Source of the DNA: Pelomonas sp. Root1217
GTDB taxonomy: Bacteria > Pseudomonadota > Gammaproteobacteria > Burkholderiales > Burkholderiaceae_C
DNA length: 64,000 nucleotides
Assembly: GCF_001425705.1 (NCBI RefSeq)
Contig: NZ_LMDC01000012.1
Coordinates: forward strand, 1,076,124 to 1,140,123
Direction of reading: 5' to 3'
In this document: one piece after another, positions 17,939 to 27,571 of the stretch
How positions within the stretch are numbered: position 1 is the stretch's first letter
How the letters are laid out: each line of letters opens with the position of its first letter
Notes under the pieces: model-generated
Seen by the model: only the letters and a program-made list of their open reading frames with translations
The model's database searches: none
Told to the model about the DNA's origin: nothing
Program-made: the position numbers and the translations under genes

Positions 17939-20900
17939 TTATTTCGCCGCGCCGCCGGCCGGCCCCGCCACCTCGAAGCTGCCCACCAACACCTGCTGGC
18001 CGCTGCCGGACAGGCGAAGCACGACGCGTTCGTCCTTCTGCGCGCCGGTGCCGAAGCCGGTGGCCAGCCACAGCATCAGCGTCGTGTAGGGCGACACCAG
18101 CTGCTGGCTGTGGCCATAGAACTGGACGCGCACCTCGTAGCGGCCCGGCTTGGCACGGCGCAGCGAGAACTCCTCGGGGCCGTAGCCGCCAGTGAAGTCG
18201 CGCGACATTGCGCCGCCCTGGCGGGTCAGGCGGTGGGCGTAGTAGGCCTTCTCGCCGTCGGGGTCGGTCACCCAGAGGTCGATGTCGGTGTTGTCGGCGT
18301 CCCAGGTCAGTACCGCGCGCAGGTCCAGCGGCAGGTTTTGGCGCAGACGCGCGTCGACACGCGACAGGTCCAGCTTGGGCGTCCGGGCGGCCAGGGCATT
18401 GAGCTCGGTCAGCGCAATCAGGTCGATGTCGGCAAAACGCCCGTCCCAGGGCCGGCTGGCCACGTCCCACAACAGGTCCAGCGCGCGCTGGGGCTGGGTG
18501 GCGGCGAGGGCCAGGGCGAGGTCGCGCGAGGACTGCGGCTCGTCCGGTGCCAGTTCGCGCACGCGCTCCAGCAGCGGCACGGCCAGGGGGGTCTGGCCGG
18601 CCTGCAGCAGCCGGTAGGCCAGGATGCGCAGGATGTGGCGGTTCTCCAGCTCCATCTCGGCGAGGTTGGACAGCACGCGCACCGCCAGTGCCTGCTGACC
18701 CTTGGCGAAGAAAATCTCGGCCGCGTCGATGAAGAAGGCGGTGCTGGACAGATAGCCGGGCCGCTCGTCGAGGTAGATGGCATAGCGCTCGGCGTCGCTG
18801 GCCTCGCGCAGGCGGCGTGCGTAGGCGGCATTGGGCTCCCAGGCTCTCAGCGCGATGCTGGCCGGGGCGGCCGTGGTGCCGGCGTCCTCTTCGCGGGCGC
18901 GGTGCAATCCCGCCACGGACACGGATTCGAGCGCGGGCGCAGCTGAGGGAGCCAACATCTGCGCGAGAGGCGGCGGTGCCGGCGCTGCGACGGGTGCTGG
19001 CGGCGGCTCTCGCAGGGCGATGGGGGCCGGTGGCTGCGCGATCGATGGGCGGACTGGCGCAGGCGCTGCCGGCCGGGTCTCGGCCACGGCGACGGGCGGC
19101 GTCTCGACGGGCCCCCGCGGGAACTCCTGGGCCCACCAGGCCTGGCGCTGCTTGAAGCGCTGCACGAGGCTGTCGATATGCCTTTCGCGATCGGCCTGGC
19201 GCGTGGCGCCACGCTGGGCCAGGCTCTGCCGGTAGGCGGCGCGCATGGTGGCCGTGGGGGGCACGATCTCGTAACGCACATAGTCGGCCAGCTCGTCGAG
19301 CACGATCAGCGAGGTCTCGGCGCTGAGCAGGCGGAACTGCTCGCCCAGACGCCGGATCTGGGCGCGGTTGCGTTGCTGCTCGGCCGACAGCTCGGCGATG
19401 CGCAGCTCGGCCCAGCGCCGCGCCGCCAGCGGCAGCGTGGCCTCGTCGGACGGAGGGCTCTCGGTCGGCGCCTTCAGCTCGATGCGGCGCTGGCTGCGCC
19501 GCCCCTGGCCGTCGATGAGGGTAACGAGGAGGCGGCCGGTGACCACTGTCAGGCGAGTCGCGATGGCGAGGCGGCCGTTCTCGGGGTGCAGGGATTCGAT
19601 AACGACGTCCTCGATGCCCTCGACGCCGTCGCCTTTCACGTCCAGTACCTGCAGGCCGGGCCTTGTCAGCGCGGTGAAGGCGGACGCGGTGCCCATCCGG
19701 GTCAGGTCCAGCAGGCGTGCACCGCCGGCCTCGGCGAGGCGGCGCAGCCGTGGCAGGTCGGCCCGGCTGGCGGCATTCACCGTGAACACGGGGCCGGCGG
19801 GTGGCAGGCCGCCGAGGTCGGGCCAGGTGGCCAGGCCGTCGCTGAACAGCAGGCTCATCGTGCCGCTGCCGGGGGGCGCGGCGGCCAGGCCGGCATACCA
19901 GGCGGCCGGGCTGCTGGCGCCGTCGTACGGCAACTGCTGCAGGGTGCGGCGCAGGGGCTGCCAGTCGCCACCGCGCACGTCGAAAACACGCACCGGCTCG
20001 GCGGCATTGCGTGCCACGGTCAGGTGCACGCGCACGTCGCGGGCGGCGGAGAAGAGGGCGTCCAGCAGCGCGAACTCGCGCGCATGGTCGCGCTCGGCAC
20101 CGGAGCCGGAGGCATCCCAGACGAGGTTGAGTTCGCGAGGCAGTCGGGTGGTGCCCCGCGCGCCCTCGGCCGCGGCGATCTCCGCATAGGCATAGACCTG
20201 GCCAAGATGCTCCTGCACGACGACGCTGTCGCCAACGTTGCCGGCCCAGCTCAGTGCCAGCGGTTCGCGCGGCTGCCAGTCGCGGCGCTGCAATCGCATT
20301 GACATCTCGTCGCCACGGGAGAGGGTCTCGACGCCTGTCAAGGCGCCGCTTGCCTGCAGCTTGCCGCCACGCAGGTCGAAGCGACCCTCGAACAGGCCCA
20401 TCGGCTGGCCGAAGTTCAAGGGCAGGCGGTACTGCATGCGGCCCTGGGGGTCGGGCTGCAGCGTCTCGGCCAGTTGCAACATGACGCGCCGCTCGCCGTT
20501 GGGTGGCACGGGGTAGATGCGCAGCTTGAAGTTGTTGCCGGCGGTGCGCTCCAGCAGGGCCGGGTCGACACGGCGGCGCGAGATGTCGTCGAACACCTGG
20601 CGGCCCTTGTCCTTGGGTACCGGCACGGCGCTGACCATCTCGCCGCGGATATCCAACGCAAAGCCGACGACGCTCTGGCTCGCATCCAGCGGGAACTCCA
20701 GCGTGGCTTCCAGCTGGCGTGGGTTGGGGTTGTGCACGACCAACTCGATGCGTGTCTGCGCCTGGGCGCCGGCCAACGTGGCCTGCACCTGTACGCGCTG
20801 CAACGTCAGCGGCTGGCTGGCGTCGGGCACGATGAAGCGCGGCATGGGCGGCGCCACCGGGGGCAAGGGCTTGGGCGGTGTTGGCGCAGGGCTGAGCGCG

Positions 20901-20965
20901 AAAGCGGCCGAGGTCGTCAAGGCCAGCAGGGCGAGCAGCGAGCGAAGCGTCGTGGCAGAAGGCAT
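17939..20965 (-). CDS. Large exported VIT / VWA-like / DUF2135 protein
   Basis: A 1008-residue protein from the ATG at 20965, with a signal peptide (MPSATTLRSLLALLALTTSA...). Residues ~40-180 are a VIT domain (QATLAGAQAQTRIELVVHNPN, FPLDASQSVVGFALDI). A VWA-like region follows with a DASGSG metal site. A Pro/Ala-rich linker lies around 560-640. Helical TPR-like repeats come next, then a C-terminal DUF2135 beta domain (TWDADNTDIDLWVTDPDGE). VIT plus VWA proteins take part in adhesion or envelope assembly. It is divergent from the 444-residue protein across a 258-bp gap holding two palindromes. Confidence 0.85.
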   Translation of the reverse strand: MPSATTLRSLLALLALTTSAAFALSPAPTPPKPLPPVAPPMPRFIVPDASQPLTLQRVQVQATLAGAQAQTRIELVVHNPNPRQLEATLEFPLDASQSVVGFALDIRGEMVSAVPVPKDKGRQVFDDISRRRVDPALLERTAGNNFKLRIYPVPPNGERRVMLQLAETLQPDPQGRMQYRLPLNFGQPMGLFEGRFDLRGGKLQASGALTGVETLSRGDEMSMRLQRRDWQPREPLALSWAGNVGDSVVVQEHLGQVYAYAEIAAAEGARGTTRLPRELNLVWDASGSGAERDHAREFALLDALFSAARDVRVHLTVARNAAEPVRVFDVRGGDWQPLRRTLQQLPYDGASSPAAWYAGLAAAPPGSGTMSLLFSDGLATWPDLGGLPPAGPVFTVNAASRADLPRLRRLAEAGGARLLDLTRMGTASAFTALTRPGLQVLDVKGDGVEGIEDVVIESLHPENGRLAIATRLTVVTGRLLVTLIDGQGRRSQRRIELKAPTESPPSDEATLPLAARRWAELRIAELSAEQQRNRAQIRRLGEQFRLLSAETSLIVLDELADYVRYEIVPPTATMRAAYRQSLAQRGATRQADRERHIDSLVQRFKQRQAWWAQEFPRGPVETPPVAVAETRPAAPAPVRPSIAQPPAPIALREPPPAPVAAPAPPPLAQMLAPSAAPALESVSVAGLHRAREEDAGTTAAPASIALRAWEPNAAYARRLREASDAERYAIYLDERPGYLSSTAFFIDAAEIFFAKGQQALAVRVLSNLAEMELENRHILRILAYRLLQAGQTPLAVPLLERVRELAPDEPQSSRDLALALAATQPQRALDLLWDVASRPWDGRFADIDLIALTELNALAARTPKLDLSRVDARLRQNLPLDLRAVLTWDADNTDIDLWVTDPDGEKAYYAHRLTRQGGAMSRDFTGGYGPEEFSLRRAKPGRYEVRVQFYGHSQQLVSPYTTLMLWLATGFGTGAQKDERVVLRLSGSGQQVLVGSFEVAGPAGGAAK

Positions 20966-21028
20966 CAAAGGTGTCCGGGACGGGCAGGCCAGGCGGGCGC
21001 CGACAACACCTTGCCCAAACCGGCGCCG

Positions 21029-21053
21029 TTGGCGAGTGCACCGTGTTCGCCAA
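21029..21053. promoter_or_regulatory. Spaced inverted repeat in the divergent promoter region
   Basis: TTGGCGA (21029-21035) and TCGCCAA (21047-21053) are perfect inverted arms separated by 11 bp, one helical turn. It lies 63 bp upstream of the VIT-protein start. A dimeric regulator site is likely, but the protein is unknown. Confidence 0.45.
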
Positions 21054-21144
21054 TGTGAAGCCGGCGAACGCAGGGCATCTGCTTCTACGGTGGCAGTTGG
21101 CAAACAGGGTGAACGCCGCTCCGAAAAACCCCGGAGAGCGACTG

Positions 21145-21158
21145 AGGGAATATTCCCT
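21145..21158. promoter_or_regulatory. Perfect 14-bp palindrome upstream of the 21224 gene
   Basis: AGGGAATATTCCCT is a perfect palindrome 65 bp before the ATG at 21224, between two divergent genes. It could be an operator or promoter overlap. No regulator can be named. Confidence 0.5.
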
Positions 21159-21223
21159 TGGGCCCTTTACTGCTACCGCGACCGCTGCTGCCTAAGCTGC
21201 GCCGTCTTCATGGGAGCTTGTCG

Positions 21224-22558
21224 ATGCGCCGTGGGTTCAAGGTGTTGCTGTGGGTCGTGCTCGGTCCGATGGCGCTGCTGCTGCTGCTGGGCCTGGCCTG
21301 GCTGGCCTGCAACGGCCGCTGGGCGGATGTCGCCGCCGTGCCCTTGCCCCCGGAACTGCTGCCGCAGGCAGTGACGCTGGCGCCACAGGACAACGCCTTC
21401 TTCGACGCCCAGGGGCTGCGCGCGCCGCAGGGCGAGGCGCCGAATGCCTGGGGGCAGCGCAGCTGGCGCGGTGAGGTCAGCGGCGAAGCCGGGCTGCTGG
21501 CGCTGCCATCGGGAGAGGACTGGAACTGCAACGCCGCCAAGGAGGATTGCGTGGCCCGCTGGCGTACCGCCGCGGCGGGGCTGAAGGCGCAGATGGCCAA
21601 TGCCACCCTGTTCGGCGAACGTTGCAAGGCGCTGGCAGCCAGGCCCAGCTTCCAGGAGCCGGCACCGGTGCGTCGGCCCCGCCCACCCGGCAGCGCGTCC
21701 TTCGAAGCCCTGGCGCTGCCGCAGTTCGGAGGCGTGACCCATTGCATGCGCTGGTTGCAGATCGAAGCCGTGCTCGCGCCGGATGCACAGCGCGCGGAGC
21801 CGTCCTGGGCAAGGGCGGATGCGCTGCTGCGCCTCTTCGCCTCCGGCTCCCAGACCTTGCTCGGCCAAGCTGTCGGCTGGGTCACGGCCGTGCGGCAACA
21901 GCAGTTGTTGGCGCAATGGGCGGCGCGCCAGCCGGCAGGCGCGGTGCTGCCGGCTGCTTGGCGAGCCCCGCTGCCGGCACGCCTGCTTCAGCCGCGCCTG
22001 TGGATGGCGGCGGAGTCGCATTTCCAGCGCGAGACGGTTGCCGACCTTAGCGCGCATGGCGACTCGATGTTCGACATGGACCCCAGTCCGCTGCAGGCCT
22101 GGGCCAGCCGGCACAGCCTGGGCTACCTGCCGCAGCTGACGATACAGGCCATGAGCGCCTACTGGTTGGCCGACATGCGGTCCTTCGGGCAGTTGCAGGG
22201 CCCGGCGTTGGCGCGGCAGGTGCGCGGCAAGCCCGACCCCGAAGTCTCCTGGTGGCGGTTCCTGCGCTGGCGCAACACGATCGGCCACGTGCTGGTGGAA
22301 GTCGGTCGACCTGCGTTCGAAAGCTATGCCTTGCGCCAGGCCGACCTGGTGCTTTCCCAGGCCGCGCTCGACCTCAGTCAGCAGCTGAATGTGCTGCCGG
22401 TCGCAGAACGCGCGGACTGGTGGCAGCGCCAGACGCTGGATGCCGGCATCCGCGAGCGCCTGAACCTTGAAGGCGACGCGCTGACCGTCCGCACCTGGCG
22501 CGGCGAAGTCGAAGCGGCGCATGCGGCGCCCTTGCGCTTCCCGCTGCGCCCCGGCTGA
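21224..22558 (+). CDS. Membrane-anchored protein of unknown function (444 aa)
   Basis: The start at 21224 follows a GGGAG box at about 7 nt spacing. One N-terminal membrane helix (~5-28, VLLWVVLGPMALLLLLGLAW) anchors a ~415-residue region outside the cytosol. That region is helical and Trp-rich, with four Cys in its first half (NCNAAKEDC, ERCK, THCMRW). No family is recognised. It is divergent from the VIT/DUF2135 envelope protein, which may hint at an envelope role. Its last codon is 44 bp before the acyl-CoA dehydrogenase. Confidence 0.7.
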   Translation: MRRGFKVLLWVVLGPMALLLLLGLAWLACNGRWADVAAVPLPPELLPQAVTLAPQDNAFFDAQGLRAPQGEAPNAWGQRSWRGEVSGEAGLLALPSGEDWNCNAAKEDCVARWRTAAAGLKAQMANATLFGERCKALAARPSFQEPAPVRRPRPPGSASFEALALPQFGGVTHCMRWLQIEAVLAPDAQRAEPSWARADALLRLFASGSQTLLGQAVGWVTAVRQQQLLAQWAARQPAGAVLPAAWRAPLPARLLQPRLWMAAESHFQRETVADLSAHGDSMFDMDPSPLQAWASRHSLGYLPQLTIQAMSAYWLADMRSFGQLQGPALARQVRGKPDPEVSWWRFLRWRNTIGHVLVEVGRPAFESYALRQADLVLSQAALDLSQQLNVLPVAERADWWQRQTLDAGIRERLNLEGDALTVRTWRGEVEAAHAAPLRFPLRPG

Positions 22559-22602
22559 CACAGCCTCGACAATGGCTCACCCAATCCAACAGGTTGAGCA
22601 CC

Positions 22603-23739
22603 ATGCTTCTTACCGAAGACCACCTCGCCGTGCAAGACGCCATCCGCGCCTTCGTGCAGGCCGAGATCGCCCCCTACGCCGCGGCCTGGGACAAGAACCA
22701 TCACTTCCCCGCCGAGCAGTTGAAGGGCCTGGCGGCCCTGGGCTGCTATGGCGTTGCCGTGCCGACCGAATGGGACGGCGCGGGCCTGGACTATCTGGCG
22801 CTGGCCGTCATCCTCGAAGAGATCGGCGCGGGTGACGGCGGCACCAGTACCGTGGTCAGCGTCAACAACTGCCCGGTCTGCTCCATCCTGATGGGCTTTG
22901 CCAACGACGAGCAGAAGGAGCGCTTCCTCAAACCCCTGGCGCGCGGCGACATGCTGGGCGCCTTCTGCCTGACCGAGCCTCATGTCGGCTCGGAAGCCGG
23001 CGGCCTGCGCACGACGGCTGTGCGGGACGGCGACGACTATGTGCTCAATGGCGTCAAGCAGTTCATCACCAGCGGCAAGCACGGTGATGTCGCGATCGTC
23101 ATGGCGGTGACCGACAAGACGGCGGGCAAGAAGGGCATCAGCGCCTTCGTCGTGCCCACCGCCACGCCGGGTTACACGGTCGCGCGCATCGAGGAGAAGA
23201 TGGGCCAGCACAGCAGCGACACGGCCCAGATCCTGTTCGAGAACTGCCGCGTCTCCGCAGCCAATCGCCTGGGCGAGGAAGGCCAGGGCCTGAAGATCGC
23301 CCTGTCGGGCCTGGAGGGTGGGCGCATCGGCATCGCCTCGCAATCGGTCGGCATGGCACGGGCGGCGTTTGAAGCGGCACTGCGCTACAGCAAGGACCGC
23401 GTCACCTTCGGCCAACCGATCTTCAACCACCAGGCGGTGCAGTTCAAGCTGGCCGAGATGGCCACGCAGCTCGAGGCGGCGCGCCAGTTGATCTGGCACG
23501 CCGCCAGCCTGAAGGACGCCGGCCGGCCCTGTCTGAAGGAAGCGGCCATGGCCAAGCTGTTCGCCAGCGAGATGGCCGAGAAAGTCTGCTCCGAGGCCAT
23601 CCAGATCCATGGCGGTTATGGTTACCTCAGCGACTTCCCCGTGGAGCGCATCTACCGCGACGTGCGGGTGACGCAGATCTACGAGGGCACGAGCGAGGTG
23701 CAGAAGATCCTGATCGGGCGCGCCCTGGCGGCGGGCTGA
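22603..23739 (+). CDS. Acyl-CoA dehydrogenase
   Basis: A 378-residue protein of the normal family length. It has the FAD-contact motif FCLTEPHVGSEAGGLRT, the ITSG segment and the C-terminal signature QIHGGYGYLSDFPVERIYRD, followed by IYEGTSEVQ with the catalytic Glu. It oxidises an acyl-CoA to the enoyl-CoA and passes electrons to ETF. The pattern is close to short- or branched-chain acyl-CoA dehydrogenases. The ATG at 22603 is preferred over a TTG nine bases upstream. An AGG box lies 10 nt before it. No ETF or thiolase gene is adjacent. Confidence 0.93.
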   Translation: MLLTEDHLAVQDAIRAFVQAEIAPYAAAWDKNHHFPAEQLKGLAALGCYGVAVPTEWDGAGLDYLALAVILEEIGAGDGGTSTVVSVNNCPVCSILMGFANDEQKERFLKPLARGDMLGAFCLTEPHVGSEAGGLRTTAVRDGDDYVLNGVKQFITSGKHGDVAIVMAVTDKTAGKKGISAFVVPTATPGYTVARIEEKMGQHSSDTAQILFENCRVSAANRLGEEGQGLKIALSGLEGGRIGIASQSVGMARAAFEAALRYSKDRVTFGQPIFNHQAVQFKLAEMATQLEAARQLIWHAASLKDAGRPCLKEAAMAKLFASEMAEKVCSEAIQIHGGYGYLSDFPVERIYRDVRVTQIYEGTSEVQKILIGRALAAG

Positions 23740-24034
23740 GACGGCGAAAGTCAAGCCAACGTCGGAACGCCTTCTCGGGCATGCCGGATTCCCGCTCACC
23801 GCCCTGAGCGGCGCTCATCACGCCGTCAGAGGACCTGCTTCTGCCTCGCCCGGCCCGTCCTTCACGCTTGCCGCGGTGCTCGGCGAGGGCCAACGGTATG
23901 GGGGATGCGGTTGGCTGGCTCGAACTCGTGAACACCGCCTGCCGCCGGGCGACGCCATGCGGCGCGCACCGAAAAGCAGCATGGCCAGCCGCCACCCCAC
24001 CACTGCCGGCTCTTTCGTGAAATCAGGCGCAAAC
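23740..24034. other. Intergenic stretch without a recognised gene
   Basis: About 300 bp of high-GC sequence between the acyl-CoA dehydrogenase and the HTH-REC regulator. Short frames on both strands show no start signal or family resemblance. I see no RNA gene in it. Confidence 0.5.
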
Positions 24035-24070
24035 CACGTTATTGACTAACGTGACACACGGCCCTAACCT
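24035..24070 (+). promoter_or_regulatory. Promoter with embedded palindromic operator for HTH-REC gene
   Basis: CACGTTATTGACTAACGTG (24035-24053) has perfect 7-bp arms around TTGAC. TTGACT (24042-24047) can serve as the -35 box, with TAACCT (24065-24070) as -10 at 17-bp spacing. A regulator bound to the palindrome would cover the -35 element, so autorepression by the HTH protein encoded next is plausible. Confidence 0.6.
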
Positions 24071-24097
24071 GACAGCAAGGAATCAGGAGCAGCCGCC

Positions 24098-24697
24098 GTG
24101 AATGAAACTTTGACGAGTAGTGAAGCTGCGCGGATATGCGGCGTGAGCTTTCGGACGGTGATCCGATGGATCGAGCGCAACGAGCTGCAGGCCTATCGGT
24201 TGCCAGGTCGTGGCGACTATCGCGTCCTCGCGACCGAACTGCGCCGGTTCATGAGCGTGCATGGCATTCCTGATCCCGATGACATGCCCGGGCAACCCAA
24301 ACGCATCCTGGTGGTCGACGACGAAGCCGCAATGGCCAGCGCGATCAAGCGGGCGCTCAAGCGCGAAGGCTTCGAGGTGGCCACCGCGAGCGACGGCTTT
24401 CTGGCGGGGTCGATGCTGCACGTCTTCAAGCCGCACCTGATGACCCTGGACCTTCAGATGCCTGGCATCGACGGCTTCGGCGTCCTGCGCTTCCTGCGCG
24501 AGCAGCCGCCGCCGTTTCCGCTGAAGGTGCTCGTCGTTTCCGGCGAGAGCGAGCAACGTCTGCGGCAGGCGCTCGAGCAGGGCGCGCATGGCGCGCTGGC
24601 CAAACCCTTCGAGAACGAGGAACTGCGGCAGGCCGTCGGGCGGATCCTGGGCGAAGCGCCCCGGGGCGCGCGCACCGGTGATGACAAGCAGCCCTGA
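24098..24697 (+). CDS. Excisionase-type HTH fused to a receiver domain
   Basis: A 199-residue protein. Residues 1-55 are a MerR/excisionase-like helix-turn-helix ([20 protein letters not shown]). Residues ~68-190 are a CheY-like receiver with Asp74/Asp75, phosphoacceptor Asp118 ([10 protein letters not shown]), Ser148 and Lys169 (LAKPF). Receivers normally precede the output domain, so this N-terminal HTH order is unusual. An AAGGAATCAGGAG box precedes the GTG/ATG region. The start has a palindrome-bearing promoter upstream. The chemoreceptor gene follows 115 bp later. No histidine kinase is next to it. Confidence 0.88.
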   Translation: MNETLTSSEAARICGVSFRTVIRWIERNELQAYRLPGRGDYRVLATELRRFMSVHGIPDPDDMPGQPKRILVVDDEAAMASAIKRALKREGFEVATASDGFLAGSMLHVFKPHLMTLDLQMPGIDGFGVLRFLREQPPPFPLKVLVVSGESEQRLRQALEQGAHGALAKPFENEELRQAVGRILGEAPRGARTGDDKQP

Positions 24698-24812
24698 GGA
24701 GACCTTCGCCCGCGTGGGTCGCATCCATGAACAACCCAAGTTCGCTGCCGAGGTGACGGGGCCATCAATCCCGTGCAGCGAGCCCTCCCCGTCCGTCAAA
24801 GGAACCCGCATC

Positions 24813-26501
24813 ATGATGTTCGATGACATGAAACTCTCCACCCGGCTCGGCCTGGGGTTCGGCACCCTGGTGCTTCTGATCGTCTTCATGGGCGGCATGA
24901 CGCTCGTGAGGATCCCCACGGTCGACGACGCATTCCACAAGGTGACCGACGAACGTATTCCGCGAGTGGCGCTGCTCAACGAGATCAAGGGCAACCTCAA
25001 CCAGATTGGCCTGTCCATGCGCAACATGCTCATCATGAGTGCTCCGGCGGACCTGAAGAAGCAAGAGGCGCAGATTGACGCCGCTGGCAAGAACATCGAT
25101 GACGGGTTGGCCAAGCTGCAGGCCCAGATCAAGGTCGAGAAGGGCAAGGCGCTGCTGGCAAAGATCATCGAGGCCCGAGCTGTTTACGTTCCGGCGGAGG
25201 TCCAGTACATCAACCTGGTCGTTGCCGGCAAGGTTGATGAGGCCAGGAACCAATTGCTTGGCGTCGCGCGGCCGGCCCAGCTGGCCTATTTCGCCACGGT
25301 GGACGACCTGATCCGTTTCCAGGGCGAGTTGCTGAAGGAGTCGGGCGTCGAAGCCGCCAGCGCGCTGGTGGCCATCAACCGCGCGGTGTGGCTGTCGTGC
25401 GCGATCGCTCTGGCCCTGGCCGTTGCGATGGCGGCCTGGATCATCCGCTCCGTCACTCGCCAGATCGGCGGCGAGCCCCGTGTCGCCGCAGACTTGGCAC
25501 GCAGCGTTGCCGCGGGCGACCTCAGTGTGCGCATCGATCTCAGGCCAGGCGACACGACCAGCCTGCTGGCGCAGCTGCGGGAGATGCAGGAGAGCCTGTC
25601 CCGCGTGGTGGCCGGTGTGCGCGAGAACTCCGAGGCGGTCGCCACCGCATCGGCGCAGATCGCCCAGGGCAACAACGACCTGAGCCAGCGCACCGAGGAG
25701 CAGGCCTCGGCGCTCGAGGAGACCGCAGCTTCGATGGAGCAGCTCAGCGCCACGGTCAAGCAAAACGCCGACAACGCCAGCGAGGCCAACACACTCGCGC
25801 AGGGCGCCAGCGTCATCGCCATCAAGGGCGGCGAAGTGGTCGGCCAGGTCGTCGACACGATGAAGGAGATCAACGCCGGCTCGAAGAAGATAGCCGACAT
25901 CATCGGCGTCATCGATGGCATCGCTTTCCAGACCAACATCCTCGCCTTGAACGCGGCGGTGGAAGCGGCGCGCGCCGGCGAGCAGGGCCGCGGCTTCGCG
26001 GTCGTCGCAAGCGAGGTGCGCAGCCTGGCCGGTCGATCGGCGAACGCCGCCAAGGAGATCAAGAGCCTGATCGGTGCGAGCGTGCAGCGCGTCGAGCAGG
26101 GCACGGTGCTGGTCGATCAGGCCGGTGCCACGATGACGGAAGTGGTCAACTCGATCAAGCGTGTGACTGACATCATGGTCGAGATCAGCGCGGCCAGCAC
26201 GGAGCAGAGTGCCGGCGTGTGCCAGGTGGGTGAAGCCGTCGGCCAGATGGACCAGGTCACGCAGCAGAATGCCGCACTGGTGGAGGAAAGCGCGGCGGCG
26301 GCGGAGAGCCTGCGGGTGCAGGCACTGCGGCTGGTGCAGACGGTCGAAGTGTTCAAGCTGGCTCAGAGCAGCCCGGCGCACGAGTCCGCGGTGCCTGTGG
26401 CACCACGCGCCGCCCCGGCTCGCGTCGGCGTCGAGCGCCGCAGCCCGCAGCGCGCAAAGGCCACGAGCCGGCCCGCATGGGGGCACGCCAAGCTGGCCTA
26501 A
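24813..26501 (+). CDS. Methyl-accepting chemotaxis protein
   Basis: A 562-residue chemoreceptor from the ATG at 24813, which has AAAGGA at 9 nt. A membrane helix at ~12-33 is followed by a ~160-residue four-helix periplasmic sensor domain ([21 protein letters not shown]). A second membrane helix is near 190-212, then a HAMP-like linker. The cytoplasmic signalling domain has the hairpin tip [20 protein letters not shown] with [15 protein letters not shown]. This is the Tsr-like class typical of Burkholderiales. The C-terminus lacks a terminal NWETF-type CheR-binding pentapeptide. It sits behind the HTH-REC regulator and may be controlled by it. Confidence 0.93.
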   Translation: MMFDDMKLSTRLGLGFGTLVLLIVFMGGMTLVRIPTVDDAFHKVTDERIPRVALLNEIKGNLNQIGLSMRNMLIMSAPADLKKQEAQIDAAGKNIDDGLAKLQAQIKVEKGKALLAKIIEARAVYVPAEVQYINLVVAGKVDEARNQLLGVARPAQLAYFATVDDLIRFQGELLKESGVEAASALVAINRAVWLSCAIALALAVAMAAWIIRSVTRQIGGEPRVAADLARSVAAGDLSVRIDLRPGDTTSLLAQLREMQESLSRVVAGVRENSEAVATASAQIAQGNNDLSQRTEEQASALEETAASMEQLSATVKQNADNASEANTLAQGASVIAIKGGEVVGQVVDTMKEINAGSKKIADIIGVIDGIAFQTNILALNAAVEAARAGEQGRGFAVVASEVRSLAGRSANAAKEIKSLIGASVQRVEQGTVLVDQAGATMTEVVNSIKRVTDIMVEISAASTEQSAGVCQVGEAVGQMDQVTQQNAALVEESAAAAESLRVQALRLVQTVEVFKLAQSSPAHESAVPVAPRAAPARVGVERRSPQRAKATSRPAWGHAKLA

Positions 26502-27421
26502 GCGCCGGCGGCGAGCGACGCGAATGCTCGCGCCAGCACCGCGCTCGACGCCGCCAACGCCGCCCGCTCGACCGCATCCATCGCCGGCTCCACCACCTGC
26601 ACCGCGCCGCCTGCGCCCACCAGCGCCGGCAGGGACAACGCCACGCCGCGGATGCCACAGGCGCCCTCCTGCACGCGACTGACGGGTAGCAGCCGGCGCT
26701 CATCGTTGACGAGGGCGCCGATCAGCTCGCTCGTGACGAGCCCGATGGCGTGGTTGGTGGCGCCCTTGCGCTGGATGACGTCGTAGGCCGCGCGGCGCAC
26801 GTGGCCCGCCAGCGTGGCCTCTTCGTCCGCCGGCCAGCCGGCCCAGTCGCGCAGCGCCACGCCACCGACGCGCGCGCCGGACCACAGCACGACTGACGAG
26901 TCGCCGTGCTCGCCCACGACCTGCGCATGCACCGACGTCGGCGACACCTTCAGGTGCATGGCCAGCCGCTCGCGCAGCCGCGCCGTGTCCAGCAGCGTGC
27001 CGGTGCCGATGACACGCTCCGGTGGCAGGCCGGAGGCCGCGGCGACCACGCGGGTCAGCACGTCGACCGGGTTGGTCACGACGATGACGATGCCGCCGAA
27101 GCCGGCCAGCGCCCGGCCCATGCCGGCGGCGATGCGGGCGTTGTCGCGCAGCAGGTCCAGCCGGCTCTCGTCCGGCCGGCCGTTGCGCCCGGCGGCCAGC
27201 ACGACGATGTCGGCCTCGCGCATCTGCGCCAGCGGCACGGCACTCACGGCGCAGCGTGGGTAGAAGGCCGCACCGTCGGCCAGGTCCATGGCCTCGCCCT
27301 CGGCCACGGCGGCGCGCTGGTCGCACAGCCACAGTTCGCGCGCATGCCCGGCGAGCAGCGTTGAAAACGCGACGCTGGTGCCGACCCAGCCCGTGCCGAT
27401 GATGCCGATGCGTGCCTTCAT
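26498..27421 (-). CDS. Lactate/malate dehydrogenase family enzyme
   Basis: A 307-residue protein of the LDH/MDH fold. It has the NAD motif [32 protein letters not shown] as in L-lactate dehydrogenases, and the catalytic His in VGEHGDSS. In the mobile substrate loop the sequence is [15 protein letters not shown]. The residue that decides between lactate (Gln) and malate (Arg) aligns with Gly, while the catalytic Arg that follows is kept. Substrate may therefore be a larger 2-hydroxy acid rather than lactate. The last bases overlap the end of the convergent chemoreceptor gene by 4 bp. It is a single gene. Confidence 0.85.
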   Translation of the reverse strand: MKARIGIIGTGWVGTSVAFSTLLAGHARELWLCDQRAAVAEGEAMDLADGAAFYPRCAVSAVPLAQMREADIVVLAAGRNGRPDESRLDLLRDNARIAAGMGRALAGFGGIVIVVTNPVDVLTRVVAAASGLPPERVIGTGTLLDTARLRERLAMHLKVSPTSVHAQVVGEHGDSSVVLWSGARVGGVALRDWAGWPADEEATLAGHVRRAAYDVIQRKGATNHAIGLVTSELIGALVNDERRLLPVSRVQEGACGIRGVALSLPALVGAGGAVQVVEPAMDAVERAALAASSAVLARAFASLAAGA

Positions 27422-27571
27422 GCCGGCAGTATCAACCGCCGACCCCAGCTTTCACAGTTGGCGCGCGGTGCCGTTCATCCGCGCCCGATGCTTGCCGTTC
27501 GTCGCATGGCAGGCGCGCGCCGCCCGGCCCCTGTCTAGCATCGCGCCCATTCGGAACCCAAGGAGGCGGCA

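Noticed and set aside
17922..21053. 1043-codon open frame on the minus strand in another phase of the VIT-protein gene
   Set aside because: It is extremely Arg/Pro-rich with no signal peptide or domain, while the overlapping frame has VIT, a DASGSG site and DUF2135 features.
24588..24812. Longer N-terminus for the chemoreceptor overlapping the HTH-REC gene
   Set aside because: The added residues are of shadow composition, and the membrane helix and RBS fit the start at 24813.
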